64,000 bases of DNA from a bacterium EF100-94H03 bin56 (lineage in GTDB: Bacteria > Pseudomonadota > Alphaproteobacteria > SP197). How positions within the stretch are numbered: position 1 is the first letter of the stretch; each line of letters opens with the position of its first letter. The DNA is taken from NCBI GenBank assembly GCA_002238685.1, contig MPMV01000005.1, forward strand, positions 1-64,000, read 5' to 3'. The translations under genes were made by a program, and so were the position numbers. Shown piece by piece: positions 25,510 to 34,015 of this stretch. The notes beneath the pieces are model-generated. The model searched no databases, was not told the DNA's origin, and saw nothing but the letters and a program-made list of their open reading frames with translations.

Positions 25510-26829
25510 ATGCGCATCACCATGGTGGGTGCCGGCTATGTCGGACTGGTGTCAGGTGCCTGTTTTTCCGAATTCGGCATCGATGTTGTCTGTGTCGATC
25601 GTGATGAAGGGAGGGTTGCCCGCCTGCAGTCGGGTGAGGTCCCCATCTACGAGCCCGGCCTGCCGCGCCTTGTGAACCGCAATGCCGAAGCCGGGCGCCT
25701 GACGTTCACCACGGAGCTGGCGCCGTCGGTGATAGAGTCTGACGCCGTCTTCATCGCTGTCGGAACGCCGGGCCATCGCGGCGATGGCAAGACTGACCTC
25801 AGATTCGTGTTCAGCGCTGCCGAGGAGGTGGCGCGGGTCATCGAGCGATACAGCGTGATCGTCACCAAGTCGACCGTTCCGGTCGGCACCGGACGCCGGG
25901 TCGAGGAGGTGATGAGACGGATGCGGCCCCGGGCAGAGTTCGATGTCGTGTCGAACCCGGAGTTCCTGCGGGAAGGCTCGGCCGTGCGAGACTTCCTGCG
26001 TCCTGATCGCATCGTCGTGGGCAGCGAGAGCGAGCGGGCCGCGCGTCTGATGGACGAGATCTACGGTCCCCTTTTCTTCGAACGCACGCCCATCCTGCAT
26101 ACGTCGCGGGAGACGGCCGAACTCATCAAGTACGCTGCCAACAGCTTTCTCGCGACCAAGATCGCCCTCATCAACGAGATGGCCGACTACTGCGAGAGCG
26201 TTGGCGCCAATGTCCTTGATGTGGCCCGTGGCATCGGTCTCGATGGCCGGATCGGCGACCGGTTTCTCCATCCCGGCCCTGGCTACGGCGGCAGCTGCTT
26301 TCCCAAGGACACACAGGCGCTTGCCTGTGGGGCGAGGGAAAGCGGCACGCCGCTCACCATCGTCGAGGCAGTGATCGCCGCCAACGCCGATCGCAAGCGT
26401 TCGATGGCCCAGCGTATCGTCTCCTTGCTTGGTGGCACCACGGGGAGGACGGTGGCGCTCCTCGGTCTGAGCTTCAAGCCGGACACGGACGATATCCGCG
26501 AATCTCCGAGTCTCGCCATCGCATCGGAGTTGCTCGACCGCGGTGTCGGGGTGAGGGCCTTCGATCCAGTCGCCATGGAGGCCGCCAGCAGGACCATGGA
26601 AGGGCTGGTGACCTGCGCCGGTCCCTACGAGGCGGCGGCAGGGGCCGATGCCCTTGTCATCGTCACGGAGTGGAACGAGTTCCGGTCTCTCGATCTCGAA
26701 CGACTCAAGTCTGTGCTGAACCGGCCCCTCGTGATCGATCTGCGCAACATGTACAGTGCTGCCGACATCGTTGATGCCGGCTTCGCCTACCACGGTGTCG
26801 GTCTGGGTCATCTTGACCCCTCGCCCTGA
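25510..26829 (+). CDS. ugd: UDP-glucose 6-dehydrogenase
   Basis: 439 residues that oxidise UDP-glucose to UDP-glucuronate in two NAD-dependent steps. The Rossmann motif is VGAGYVGLVSGACF, followed by EPGLPRLV and the substrate motif SNPEFLREGSAVRDF. The catalytic Lys is in LIKYAANSFLATKIALINE, and the catalytic Cys is in GPGYGGSCFPKDTQAL. A C-terminal NAD-fold domain (LGLSFKPDTDDIRESPS) completes it. With the epimerase at 20241 it could supply UDP-galacturonate for lipopolysaccharide or exopolysaccharide. Confidence 0.96.
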   Translation: MRITMVGAGYVGLVSGACFSEFGIDVVCVDRDEGRVARLQSGEVPIYEPGLPRLVNRNAEAGRLTFTTELAPSVIESDAVFIAVGTPGHRGDGKTDLRFVFSAAEEVARVIERYSVIVTKSTVPVGTGRRVEEVMRRMRPRAEFDVVSNPEFLREGSAVRDFLRPDRIVVGSESERAARLMDEIYGPLFFERTPILHTSRETAELIKYAANSFLATKIALINEMADYCESVGANVLDVARGIGLDGRIGDRFLHPGPGYGGSCFPKDTQALACGARESGTPLTIVEAVIAANADRKRSMAQRIVSLLGGTTGRTVALLGLSFKPDTDDIRESPSLAIASELLDRGVGVRAFDPVAMEAASRTMEGLVTCAGPYEAAAGADALVIVTEWNEFRSLDLERLKSVLNRPLVIDLRNMYSAADIVDAGFAYHGVGLGHLDPSP

Positions 26830-26854
26830 TGCACGCGCGGCCAGGCGAGGGACA

Positions 26855-27490
26855 TCACAGGTGATCGAGAATCTGCATGGATCCGCGCCAGATCATGTCG
26901 CCGGTGACCCACAGCAACACCGCGAGTCCGATGTAGGCGATCCAGTGATGGCGATGAAGCAGCCTGGCGATGAAGTTCGCTGCCACGGCCATCAGGACGA
27001 TGGAAAGGACGAGACCGAAAACCAGGAGAACGTGGTGTCCCTGCGCGGCACCTCCGACCGCGAGCACGTTGTCCAGTGACATGGATACATCGGCGATGAC
27101 GATCACCATGAGGGCCTGGCGGATGGTTGTCGCCTTGCGGCCTTCGCCGGCGGGATGCGTGGTCGCGGGGGAGCCCGGATCGCGGGCAAGCTGGCCGCTG
27201 CGGATATCGCGCCACATGCGCCAGCACACCCAGGCGAGCAGCAGGCCGCCAACGAAGAGCAGCCCGATGATGCTCAGGAGTTCAACCACCACCAGGGCAA
27301 AGCAGATGCGCAGAATGGTGGCCGCAGCGATACCGATGATGATGGCCCTGCGTCGCAGAACGGGGGGGAGGCCGGCCACGGCCATGCCGATCACGATGGC
27401 ATTGTCGCCGGACATGACGATGTCGATGACAATGATGGAAAGGAGCGCCGAGAGCTGGACAGGATCCGTCGGGTCAAAGAAGTCTGTCAC
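26855..27490 (-). CDS. TerC/YjbE-family integral membrane protein
   Basis: 211 residues with about seven membrane spans. The paired TerC motifs, each with an intramembrane Asp, are IDIVMSGDNAIVIGMA and ADVSMSLDNVLAVGG. The family includes Mn2+ exporters (YjbE, MntP-like) and other metal-related proteins, so metal export is likely but not proven. GTG at 27490 (VTDFFDPTDP) is taken as the start, as the frame remains open far upstream without homology. It is divergent from the hydratase gene, with about 75 bases between starts. No Mn riboswitch could be recognised in that gap. Confidence 0.88.
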   Translation of the reverse strand: MTDFFDPTDPVQLSALLSIIVIDIVMSGDNAIVIGMAVAGLPPVLRRRAIIIGIAAATILRICFALVVVELLSIIGLLFVGGLLLAWVCWRMWRDIRSGQLARDPGSPATTHPAGEGRKATTIRQALMVIVIADVSMSLDNVLAVGGAAQGHHVLLVFGLVLSIVLMAVAANFIARLLHRHHWIAYIGLAVLLWVTGDMIWRGSMQILDHL

Positions 27491-27565
27491 GTCGCTCTCG
27501 TAGAGTGGATGGTTCCGCGCGGCAACATGTGGCAAGAGGAGAGGCTTCACAAGGGAGATCGCGCG

Positions 27566-28402
27566 ATGACCGCACCCTCCGATGCCGTCGGAAGGACCCG
27601 GGAATCGGTGGATGAACTGGGTGTGACACCCGCCCTCCACCTCGCCGCCACCTTCGACAGGGATGGCGCCGATATTGAGAGCGGCACCCGGCTCCCCTGC
27701 GGCTGGACCCTGCTTTACTTTCTTGACTGTCCACCGACATCCCTCATTGGCCGCGACGGGCGCACGACCCCGGGAGAGTTCATTCCGGACACCGGACTTC
27801 CCCGCAGGATGTGGGCTGGCGGTTCGTTCACGTTCGAGCGCGATCTGGTTCTCGGCCGGCCGGCACGCCAGACCGTCACCATCACCGGCGTCGAGAGGAA
27901 GAAGGGGCGATCCGGAGACCTGTGCTTTGTCACCACGGAACACCGCATTGTCCAGGATGACCAGGACGCCGTCATCGAGGTTCGCAACCTCGTGTTTCGT
28001 GACGCGCCCCGATCCTCCGGAGAGGCGCGGCGTGTGACGCCCCCGAAGAATGCAGCCTGGCAGCGCAGCGTTGTCGCCGACCCGGTGCTGCTGTTCCGCT
28101 TTTCCGCGCTCACTTTCAATGGCCATCGGATTCACTACGACGTCGAGTATTGCCGCAACGAGGAAGCCTATCCCGATCTCGTCGTCCACGGCCCGATGCA
28201 GGCACTCCTGTTGCTCGACCTCGCGGAGAGGACATTTCCTGAACGACGCATCAGGCACTTCCGTTACCGCGGAGTAGCGCCGCTCTTCGCCCCGCACCCC
28301 TTTCTTGTCTGCGGAAAGCCGGAGGCGAGCGGTGATCTCAGGCTGTGGATCGAGGATTCATCGGGCAGTCTGGCAACATCGGCGGAACTGGAATTCGCGT
28401 GA
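27566..28402 (+). CDS. MaoC-like FAS1-type dehydratase (mesaconyl/itaconyl-CoA hydratase type)
   Basis: 278 residues in a double hot-dog layout. The N-terminal half is a FAS1-like dehydratase domain (GWTLLYFLDCPP, FIPDTGLPRRMWAGGSF). The C-terminal half has the hydratase-2 motif FNGHRIHYDVEY with its Asp/His pair, then DLVVHGPMQALLLLDL. Relatives hydrate mesaconyl-C4-CoA or itaconyl-CoA, or work in fatty-acid dehydration. The start ATG at 27566 has AAGGGAGA upstream; longer upstream frames overlap the divergent TerC gene and are unlikely. The stop overlaps the amidase start by one base. Confidence 0.82.
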   Translation: MTAPSDAVGRTRESVDELGVTPALHLAATFDRDGADIESGTRLPCGWTLLYFLDCPPTSLIGRDGRTTPGEFIPDTGLPRRMWAGGSFTFERDLVLGRPARQTVTITGVERKKGRSGDLCFVTTEHRIVQDDQDAVIEVRNLVFRDAPRSSGEARRVTPPKNAAWQRSVVADPVLLFRFSALTFNGHRIHYDVEYCRNEEAYPDLVVHGPMQALLLLDLAERTFPERRIRHFRYRGVAPLFAPHPFLVCGKPEASGDLRLWIEDSSGSLATSAELEFA

Positions 28403-29820
28403 TGCCGACAGAGGATCTGCATCGACTGACGGCGCTTGACCTCGTTCGGCATTACCGGGCCCGCGACCTGTCACCCGTCGAGGTCGCCGAGGCCGTGCTC
28501 GCCCGCCTTGAAGATGTGGACGGCAATCTCAATGCCTTCTGCCATCGTGATGACGAGGCATTCCGGACGGCGGCAGCCGCATCGGAAGAACGCTGGGCGA
28601 AGGACGCGCCACTGGGTCCTCTCGACGGTGTGCCGACAAGCGTCAAGGACGTCCTGAGAATCAGGGACTGGCCGACGCGTATGGGTTCGAAATCGGTGGA
28701 TACCAGACAACCGTGGACGAAAGATGCCCCTGCTGTCGCGCGCCTGCGCGAATCGGGCGCCCTCTTCATCGGCATGACAACGACGCCGGAGATGGGTTGG
28801 AAGGGTGTCACCGACAGTCCGCTTCACGGACAGACGCGCAACCCCTGGAACCTGCGCATGACACCGGGTGGTTCGAGCGGCGGCGCCGCGGCAGCCGTGG
28901 CCTGCGGTATTGGCCCCCTGGCTCTTGGCACGGACGGTGGGGGGTCGGTGCGCATTCCGGCCTCGTTCTGCGGCATTGTCGGCCTCAAACCGACCTTCGG
29001 CAGGGTGGCGGCGTGGCCACCGGGACTTTTTGGCACGCTGTCCCACGTCGGACCGATGGCCCGAACGGTGAGTGATGCAGCCCTTCTTCTCGATGTGATC
29101 GGCAAACCCGATTCACGCGACCCGTGGTCGCTTGCCGACGATGGCATCGACCATCTCGGGGAGACACAGCGTACCGTGACCGGTCTGAGGGTTGCCTACA
29201 GCAGGGACCTTGGTCACATCAGGGTGACTCCCGCGGTGGGTGAGGTGGTGGATCAGGCGGTGCGTGGTCTGGGCGATCTCGGCATGGAGGTCGAGGATAT
29301 CGAATTCGACGTGCCGAAGGCCGAGGAAACCTTCCGCACCCTGTGGTACGCCGCTGCCGCTGCGGCCATCCGTACCCAGAGCCGGCATCGGCGACGATTC
29401 CTTGACTACGGCCTCACCAAGGTTGCGGTCGAGGGCGAAGCCATCAGGGCGGTTGATCTTGTCGAGGCCGAGCGGGCACGCATGCGCTACTCGGCGGATG
29501 TCGGGGCTCTGCTTGAACGCTTTGACCTTCTCGTGACGCCAACCCTGCCGATTGCCGCCTTCGAGGTGGGCCGCGAAGTTCCGTCAGGCTGGCCTCATGA
29601 ACGCTGGTACACCTGGACGCCCTTCACCTGGCCGTTCAATCTCACCGGACAGCCGGCCCTGTCGGTGCCGTGCGGGTTCACCGCAGACGGACTGCCCGTG
29701 GGTCTGCAGATCGTGGCGCGTCGCCAGGCCGATGCGCTCGTCCTGAGGGCCGGCGCCGCCTACCAGGAACGGTTCCCGACCCTGTCTTCATGGCCCACGG
29801 CGGGCCGCGCAACCGGTTGA
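28402..29820 (+). CDS. Amidase (amidase signature family)
   Basis: 472 residues of the amidase signature family. The Lys-cisSer-Ser triad is visible as VPTSVKDVL, TPGGSSGGAAA and GTDGGGSVRIPASF. GLKPTFGRVAAWP is typical of acylamidases such as aryl-acylamidase or 6-aminohexanoate-cyclic-dimer hydrolase-like enzymes. It is not GatA, which lies elsewhere in this window. The ATG at 28402 overlaps the stop of the hydratase gene (TGATG), so the pair is coupled. Its natural amide is unknown; coupling with an acyl-CoA hydratase suggests a degradative route. Confidence 0.88.
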   Translation: MPTEDLHRLTALDLVRHYRARDLSPVEVAEAVLARLEDVDGNLNAFCHRDDEAFRTAAAASEERWAKDAPLGPLDGVPTSVKDVLRIRDWPTRMGSKSVDTRQPWTKDAPAVARLRESGALFIGMTTTPEMGWKGVTDSPLHGQTRNPWNLRMTPGGSSGGAAAAVACGIGPLALGTDGGGSVRIPASFCGIVGLKPTFGRVAAWPPGLFGTLSHVGPMARTVSDAALLLDVIGKPDSRDPWSLADDGIDHLGETQRTVTGLRVAYSRDLGHIRVTPAVGEVVDQAVRGLGDLGMEVEDIEFDVPKAEETFRTLWYAAAAAAIRTQSRHRRRFLDYGLTKVAVEGEAIRAVDLVEAERARMRYSADVGALLERFDLLVTPTLPIAAFEVGREVPSGWPHERWYTWTPFTWPFNLTGQPALSVPCGFTADGLPVGLQIVARRQADALVLRAGAAYQERFPTLSSWPTAGRATG

Positions 29821-30058
29821 CATCCGCTGCCATCAGGCAAGGCCGAAACCTGTGGATGGATTGCCCGTGTCGGTGGGCGCGACTGGCCTTTGAACGTCAG
29901 GGTATGCAGGCCTCTTGACCTGAAAATCTCGGGAAATCCTCACGGTATGGCTTGCTTCGCTCCCGGCTGTGGTGCTTTCCCGGTTCTGTGGAAGAATTAC
30001 TGGACTGGCATGCGTCATCGTCTGTAATGAGCCAGAGCCAAACATCAGGGGACCGTTG

Positions 30059-31309
30059 ATGGCTGGTCGTGTTCCTGTTCGCCGCACCCGGAGCCTTCTG
30101 GCAGGTCTTGCGCTGTGCCTCTTCACGAGCGTGACGGGCGCCGAAGCGGCCAAGGACACGACGTACTTCGTGATTGATGCCACCAACGGCAATGTGCTCG
30201 CCCAGCGCAAACCGGACAAGGAGATGTATCCGGCCTCCCTGACCAAGATGATGACGCTCTATCTCATGTTCGAGGCGCTCGAGAATGGCACCATCACGCC
30301 TGATACCCGGTTCACCTTCTCACGCGAGGCGAGCAATCAGGTACCTTCGAAGCTAGGCATTCCCAGAGGTGGTTCGATCTCCGCCGAGGACGCCATCATG
30401 GCTCTCGTCATCAAGTCGGCCAACGATGTTGCCGTGGCGGTCGCCGAGGGGCTTGGCGGCACCGAGGAGGGGTTCACGTCCATGATGACGAACAAGGCCC
30501 GTGAACTCGGCATGCGACGCACTGTCTTCACCAACGCGTCGGGCCTGCACCGCCGGAGCATGAAATCGACAGCACGTGACATGGCGGTGCTGGCCCTGCG
30601 CCTGCAATTCGATTTTCCGGAGTACTACCCGCTCTTCTCCACCCGGTCGTTCACCTACGGCGACAGGACCTACAGGAGTCACAACAAGCTTCTGGACAGG
30701 GTCGATGGTGTCGATGGCCTCAAGACCGGATACACGAAAGCGGCCGGTTGGAATCTGGCGGCATCGGCCATCGTGGATGGCAGGCGCATCGTTGGCGTCG
30801 TGATCGGTGGCAAGGACCGGATCTCGAGGGACAGGCTCATGACGGACCTGATCCGGGATGCCTTCGTTACGGCCGCCTCTGTCGACAGGACGGTGCCCCT
30901 GCCATCGCCGCATCCACAGCGCGACGTGGCCGCACAGTTCATCGCCGCTCTCAACAGTGGCCTTGATGATGATTCGCTTGTCGCCAGCCTGGAGGAATCG
31001 CTCGGGCTGGGATCGGAACGCCTCGCCGTCGACGAAGGCAGCGCCAGTGATAACCGCAAGTGGGCCATCCAGGTGGGCGCCTTCGCCCAGCGCGACAACG
31101 CCGTGCGCGCCAGCGCCGACACCGGCCGCTTTCTCGCGCCCTTGCTGGCCGGTGACAGCGAGACCGTCCTCGCGACCGTCGAGACGGACGGAACCACACT
31201 CTACCGGGTGCGCATTCTCAATCTCGGTGAGAACCAGGCGCGGGAGAGCTGCCGCATTCTCAACAGCAACGATCGTCCCTGCTCGGTGATCTACTCGGGC
31301 GATTCCTGA
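30059..31309 (+). CDS. D-alanyl-D-alanine carboxypeptidase with C-terminal SPOR domain (DacF/DacC-like)
   Basis: 416 residues. A signal peptide (RRTRSLLAGLALCLFTSVTG, cleavage near AEA) targets it to the periplasm. The penicillin-binding motifs are Ser60-x-x-Lys63 (PASLTKMM), SAN (VIKSANDVAVAV) and KTG (DGLKTGYT). After the peptidase domain, a linker leads to a SPOR domain (WAIQVGAFAQRDNA to VRILNLGENQARESCRIL) that binds denuded peptidoglycan at the septum. It trims the pentapeptide side chain. The ATG at 30059 gives a proper leader, unlike upstream starts. Confidence 0.94.
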   Translation: MAGRVPVRRTRSLLAGLALCLFTSVTGAEAAKDTTYFVIDATNGNVLAQRKPDKEMYPASLTKMMTLYLMFEALENGTITPDTRFTFSREASNQVPSKLGIPRGGSISAEDAIMALVIKSANDVAVAVAEGLGGTEEGFTSMMTNKARELGMRRTVFTNASGLHRRSMKSTARDMAVLALRLQFDFPEYYPLFSTRSFTYGDRTYRSHNKLLDRVDGVDGLKTGYTKAAGWNLAASAIVDGRRIVGVVIGGKDRISRDRLMTDLIRDAFVTAASVDRTVPLPSPHPQRDVAAQFIAALNSGLDDDSLVASLEESLGLGSERLAVDEGSASDNRKWAIQVGAFAQRDNAVRASADTGRFLAPLLAGDSETVLATVETDGTTLYRVRILNLGENQARESCRILNSNDRPCSVIYSGDS

Positions 31310-31524
31310 ACCATCGGGAACGGCATCGCCCGGTGCGTCGAATGGCCGGATCGTTGGTGCCTGCTCCGCGACTTGCACTCTTGACGATTTCCGGCAAGGA
31401 CATGTTCGCGGCCTGGTGCCACGTAACTCGGAAAGGCGAAGACTCCAGACAGTAGCGGTCTTCCCTGCTCAGCACTCTGTGCGGGAGCACTGAAGATCGT
31501 CCGGTCGGGGAGTTGGTGATTGTC

Positions 31525-32679
31525 TCAAGCCGCGCTGATCATTCGGTTGATGGTCTTTGAAAGCGAGTCGGGGGTGAATTCATGGGCATCACCCTTGAGC
31601 ATCACCATGTTCTCGGGCTCGAAGCACAATGAGGCGATCGCCCCCGCGTCCCTTTCACCGAGTTCCCCGAGTGTCAGGTCGAAGCCGATGTCGCCAAGGA
31701 AACGCCGATAGAGAGACGACGCCTGCCGCGCCGTTGCTCCCTCCGGTCCGCCAAGAGCCGCCGAGACGGCCGAATAGGCGTCAGCCGCCGCCTCGGCCGA
31801 GTGCTCGATGGTGGCGGCAAGGGCAAGGCCAACGGCGCGTCCGTGGTGAATTCCGGCATGTTGTCCCAAGGCATGGCCGATGGCATGGGCGACGGCGACA
31901 CCCGTCACGTCGAATGCGACACCAGCCAGTGTGGCGGCAATCTGGACATGGCCGCGTGCCTGCGTGTCGGCCGGATGACGCACCGCCTCGGGAAGCCACT
32001 CGCGAAGCGTCCTGATGGCGCCGAGTGCAATGGTCGAGGACACCGGATTTCGCCGCCGACACGTCGCCGATTCGATCGCATGGACCATGGCGTCTACTCC
32101 CGTGGCGGCAGTCAGTGGCGCCGGCAGGGAAACGGTGAGGAGCGGATCAAGCAGGGCGAGGTTGAATCGCAGGCTCTCTCCCCAGGCCCACAACTTGCGC
32201 TCGCTTGTGCTGAAGACCGAGGTTCGTGTCACCTCGGATCCGGTGCCTGCGGTGGTTGGCACGGCGATCTTGGGAAGTCCGCCGGCAGGCACGGGCGTTC
32301 CGCCAAGGGCAAACGTCTCGGCACCCCGGCCGTCAGGTGCAAGGCAGGCTGCGAGCTTGGCGGCATCGAGTGTCGAACCTCCTCCCATGGCAACGATACA
32401 GTCCGCGCCTCGCGACCGGGCCTGTTCCGAGATGGCATCGACCGTCTCGGCCGCGGGATCGCTGGCAATGTCGCTGAACACGCTGCAGCCATGCCCGGAC
32501 TCGCCAAGCGCGCCAGCGGCGCGTTCGGCAAGGCCGTTGCCGGTGTGAACGGGATCCGTCACGAGGAGAACGTCGGCTCCATCACCGGCAAGACGTTTGA
32601 CATCGCGGCCGAGTTTCATCAGGCGGTTGTCGCCGAATGCCAGCGGTACCGGCGCCGCGAAACTGAATGGAAGAGGCAT
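31525..32679 (-). CDS. Iron-containing alcohol dehydrogenase
   Basis: 384 residues of the group III Fe-ADH family. The NAD site is AMGGGSTLDAAKLAA, and PTTAGTGSEVTRTSVF is the second family motif. The metal ligands are the Asp and His of GVDAMVHAIES, a His in AHAIGHALGQH and a His in AGIHHGRAVGL. The substrate could be an alcohol, a diol or a hydroxy acid and cannot be set from sequence. It is transcribed away from the phasin gene. About 215 bases of unassigned DNA separate it from the convergent carboxypeptidase gene. Confidence 0.9.
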   Translation of the reverse strand: MPLPFSFAAPVPLAFGDNRLMKLGRDVKRLAGDGADVLLVTDPVHTGNGLAERAAGALGESGHGCSVFSDIASDPAAETVDAISEQARSRGADCIVAMGGGSTLDAAKLAACLAPDGRGAETFALGGTPVPAGGLPKIAVPTTAGTGSEVTRTSVFSTSERKLWAWGESLRFNLALLDPLLTVSLPAPLTAATGVDAMVHAIESATCRRRNPVSSTIALGAIRTLREWLPEAVRHPADTQARGHVQIAATLAGVAFDVTGVAVAHAIGHALGQHAGIHHGRAVGLALAATIEHSAEAAADAYSAVSAALGGPEGATARQASSLYRRFLGDIGFDLTLGELGERDAGAIASLCFEPENMVMLKGDAHEFTPDSLSKTINRMISAA

Positions 32680-32757
32680 GGGGAGTCACCCGGTGTCTGA
32701 AGTCGGTTGCCTTATGATGGATCGGACCGCTTGCGTCAAACAGCCGTTCGCGTACTG

Positions 32758-32772
32758 TTGTGCAGTGCACAA
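32758..32772 (+). promoter_or_regulatory. Palindromic operator-like site 1 upstream of the phasin gene
   Basis: TTGTGCAGTGCACAA is a perfect palindrome with seven-base arms around a central G. It lies about 7 bases upstream of a -35 element. The central TGCAGTGCA core is shared with site 2. This fits a dimeric repressor; PhaR/AniA is the obvious candidate, as PhaR proteins bind TGC-rich dyads at phasin promoters. Confidence 0.65.
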
Positions 32773-32779
32773 TTTTCTA

Positions 32780-32808
32780 TTGACGATCCCCTCTGCCGTA
32801 CCTATATC
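32780..32808 (+). promoter_or_regulatory. Sigma-70-type promoter of the phasin gene
   Basis: TTGACG (32780-32785) and TATATC (32803-32808) are separated by 17 bases, close to the consensus TTGACA-17-TATAAT. Transcription would start near 32815, inside palindrome 2. The start codon lies about 40 bases further on. Confidence 0.65.
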
Positions 32809-32812
32809 GAAC

Positions 32813-32829
32813 ATGTTGCAGTGCAACAT
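32813..32829 (+). promoter_or_regulatory. Palindromic operator-like site 2 overlapping the phasin transcription start
   Basis: ATGTTGCAGTGCAACAT is a perfect palindrome with eight-base arms around a central G. It covers the expected +1 site, so a protein bound here would block the promoter. It has the same TGCAGTGCA core as site 1, with centres 56 bases apart. Confidence 0.65.
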
Positions 32830-32853
32830 CAAATGCCAAAGCGGAGACGAGAC

Positions 32854-33390
32854 ATGGCCAATGCAAAGACAACCAGCGAGACGTCGCAGGTCCCGGATGT
32901 GGACGAGGTGATCGAAACCGGGTTCAGGGTTTCGGAAGACGTCGTGAAATGCAACACGGATGCCACCAGGAAGGGTTTCGAGACCATGGTCACCATGGGT
33001 CGTGACGCGTTCGACACCGCCGCCCGGGCGGGTGGCGACAACACCGTTCTTGAACAGGTCAACGACATCCGCCGCGCCAACTTCGAAGCGATGGTCGAAG
33101 CCGGCACCACGTTCATGAAGGGTGTCGAGGGATTCAACGGCTGCGTGCTCGATATTGCCAGGCGGCAGGCCGCCGAAGGCGCCGAGACCCGCAAGGCGCT
33201 TGCCGGAGCGAAGTCGTTCGGCGAGGCGGTCGAGATTCAGCAGGGTTACGTGCGCAAGGCCTTCGACCACGCCATTCAGGACAGCGTGGACATGACGAAT
33301 GCCTGGCTGCGAATTGCCACGCAAAGCGGCCAGCCGCTCGGCCAGCGGTTCAGCGATGCATGGAGCCGGGCCGTTCGCCAGACTGCCTGA
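32854..33390 (+). CDS. Phasin family protein
   Basis: 178 residues, almost wholly helical and amphipathic, without a signal peptide. The pattern DEVIETGFRVSEDVVKCN, GFETMVTMGRDAFDTA, ANFEAMVEAGTTFMKG and SFGEAVEIQQGYVRKAFDHA matches the phasin_2 family. Phasins coat polyhydroxyalkanoate granules and limit their size. The ATG at 32854 follows GGAGACGAG; longer frames upstream run through the promoter and are rejected. A strong hairpin terminator follows. The promoter has two operator-like palindromes, suggesting tight control by the PHA state of the cell. No PHA synthase is in the window. Confidence 0.87.
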   Translation: MANAKTTSETSQVPDVDEVIETGFRVSEDVVKCNTDATRKGFETMVTMGRDAFDTAARAGGDNTVLEQVNDIRRANFEAMVEAGTTFMKGVEGFNGCVLDIARRQAAEGAETRKALAGAKSFGEAVEIQQGYVRKAFDHAIQDSVDMTNAWLRIATQSGQPLGQRFSDAWSRAVRQTA

Positions 33391-33409
33391 CCGGCGTTCC
33401 TTGCGAGCG

Positions 33410-33446
33410 ACACCCCCGTCGGGTCAACAGGGCCCGGCGGGGGTGT
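33410..33446 (+). terminator. Hairpin terminator after the phasin gene
   Basis: ACACCCCCGTCGGG (33410-33423) pairs with CCCGGCGGGGGTGT (33433-33446) with a single G-U pair, giving a 14-bp stem with a nine-base loop. A T-containing stretch follows (TGTCGTTGTG). It starts 20 bases after the phasin stop. Confidence 0.75.
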
Positions 33447-33559
33447 TGTCGTTGTGCCTCCCCGGCGGGATCATGGCGACCGCCATTGGTGTCGGGGCCG
33501 GCCGAGCGTTCATCGCACCAGCGGCGACGCTTGCCATGATGTGTGGTGCCTGCGCAGGG

Positions 33560-33847
33560 CGCGGGTGAAGGCAACGAGACTCTTCCTTTCCATCGGATTT
33601 GTGAATTCACCGAAGGCCCTGGGCGGCAGTCCGGAACATCCACGCCAGGAACCTTGTCGGCGGAGATTGCCCTGATCTCGAACGATATCGAGGGTCTCTT
33701 GAGATGGTTCGTGACGATGGGCAAGGCGCGGCACGCCATGGCGGCTGAGGGGACATTCCCGTCTCCGGATCCCGGGACAACGTGCAGAGCGCGTGTCTCG
33801 CTGGCGAGCTGATCCTTGCCCACCGCCCTGTCAGTGATGTCTTCCAT
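33560..33847 (-). pseudogene. Possible remnant of a pyridoxamine-5'-phosphate-oxidase-like (HugZ-type) gene
   Basis: The minus strand opens MEDITDRAVGKDQLAS, shifts frame to ARHALCTLSRDPETG near 33798, then shifts back to NVPSAAMACRALPIVTNHLK. This order resembles the start of PPOX-fold heme-utilisation proteins, which read roughly R-ALATLDP-TG-P-AS-V-VATD-DG-P---S-LA-HT-N. Two frame changes are needed and the rest is not recognisable. It is offered as a weak call. The rest of the 33447-34015 gap shows nothing. Confidence 0.38.
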
Positions 33848-34015
33848 GGACCGCCTTGCAGTATCGGGTTCTGGCACAATGTGGCAGAGCGCTGCGGTTC
33901 AATCCGGCCGGCACTTGCCGGAAGACGGCGGTGAACGCCGACCGGTGTCTGGCCTGCTGGCGACTTTGACAGTATGATTGCTTCCCCAGCCTTCGTATGC
34001 GTCCGATGGTGCCTC

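Noticed and set aside
27491-27565. Mn riboswitch (yybP-ykoY) before the TerC-family gene
   Set aside because: The gap is only about 75 bases and contains no recognisable aptamer.
29821-30058. Possible promoter for the DacF-type gene (TTGACC at 29915)
   Set aside because: No -10 element at a suitable distance.
31310-31524. Possible RNA gene between the carboxypeptidase and the alcohol dehydrogenase
   Set aside because: No tRNA cloverleaf, T-loop sequence or strong hairpin could be found.
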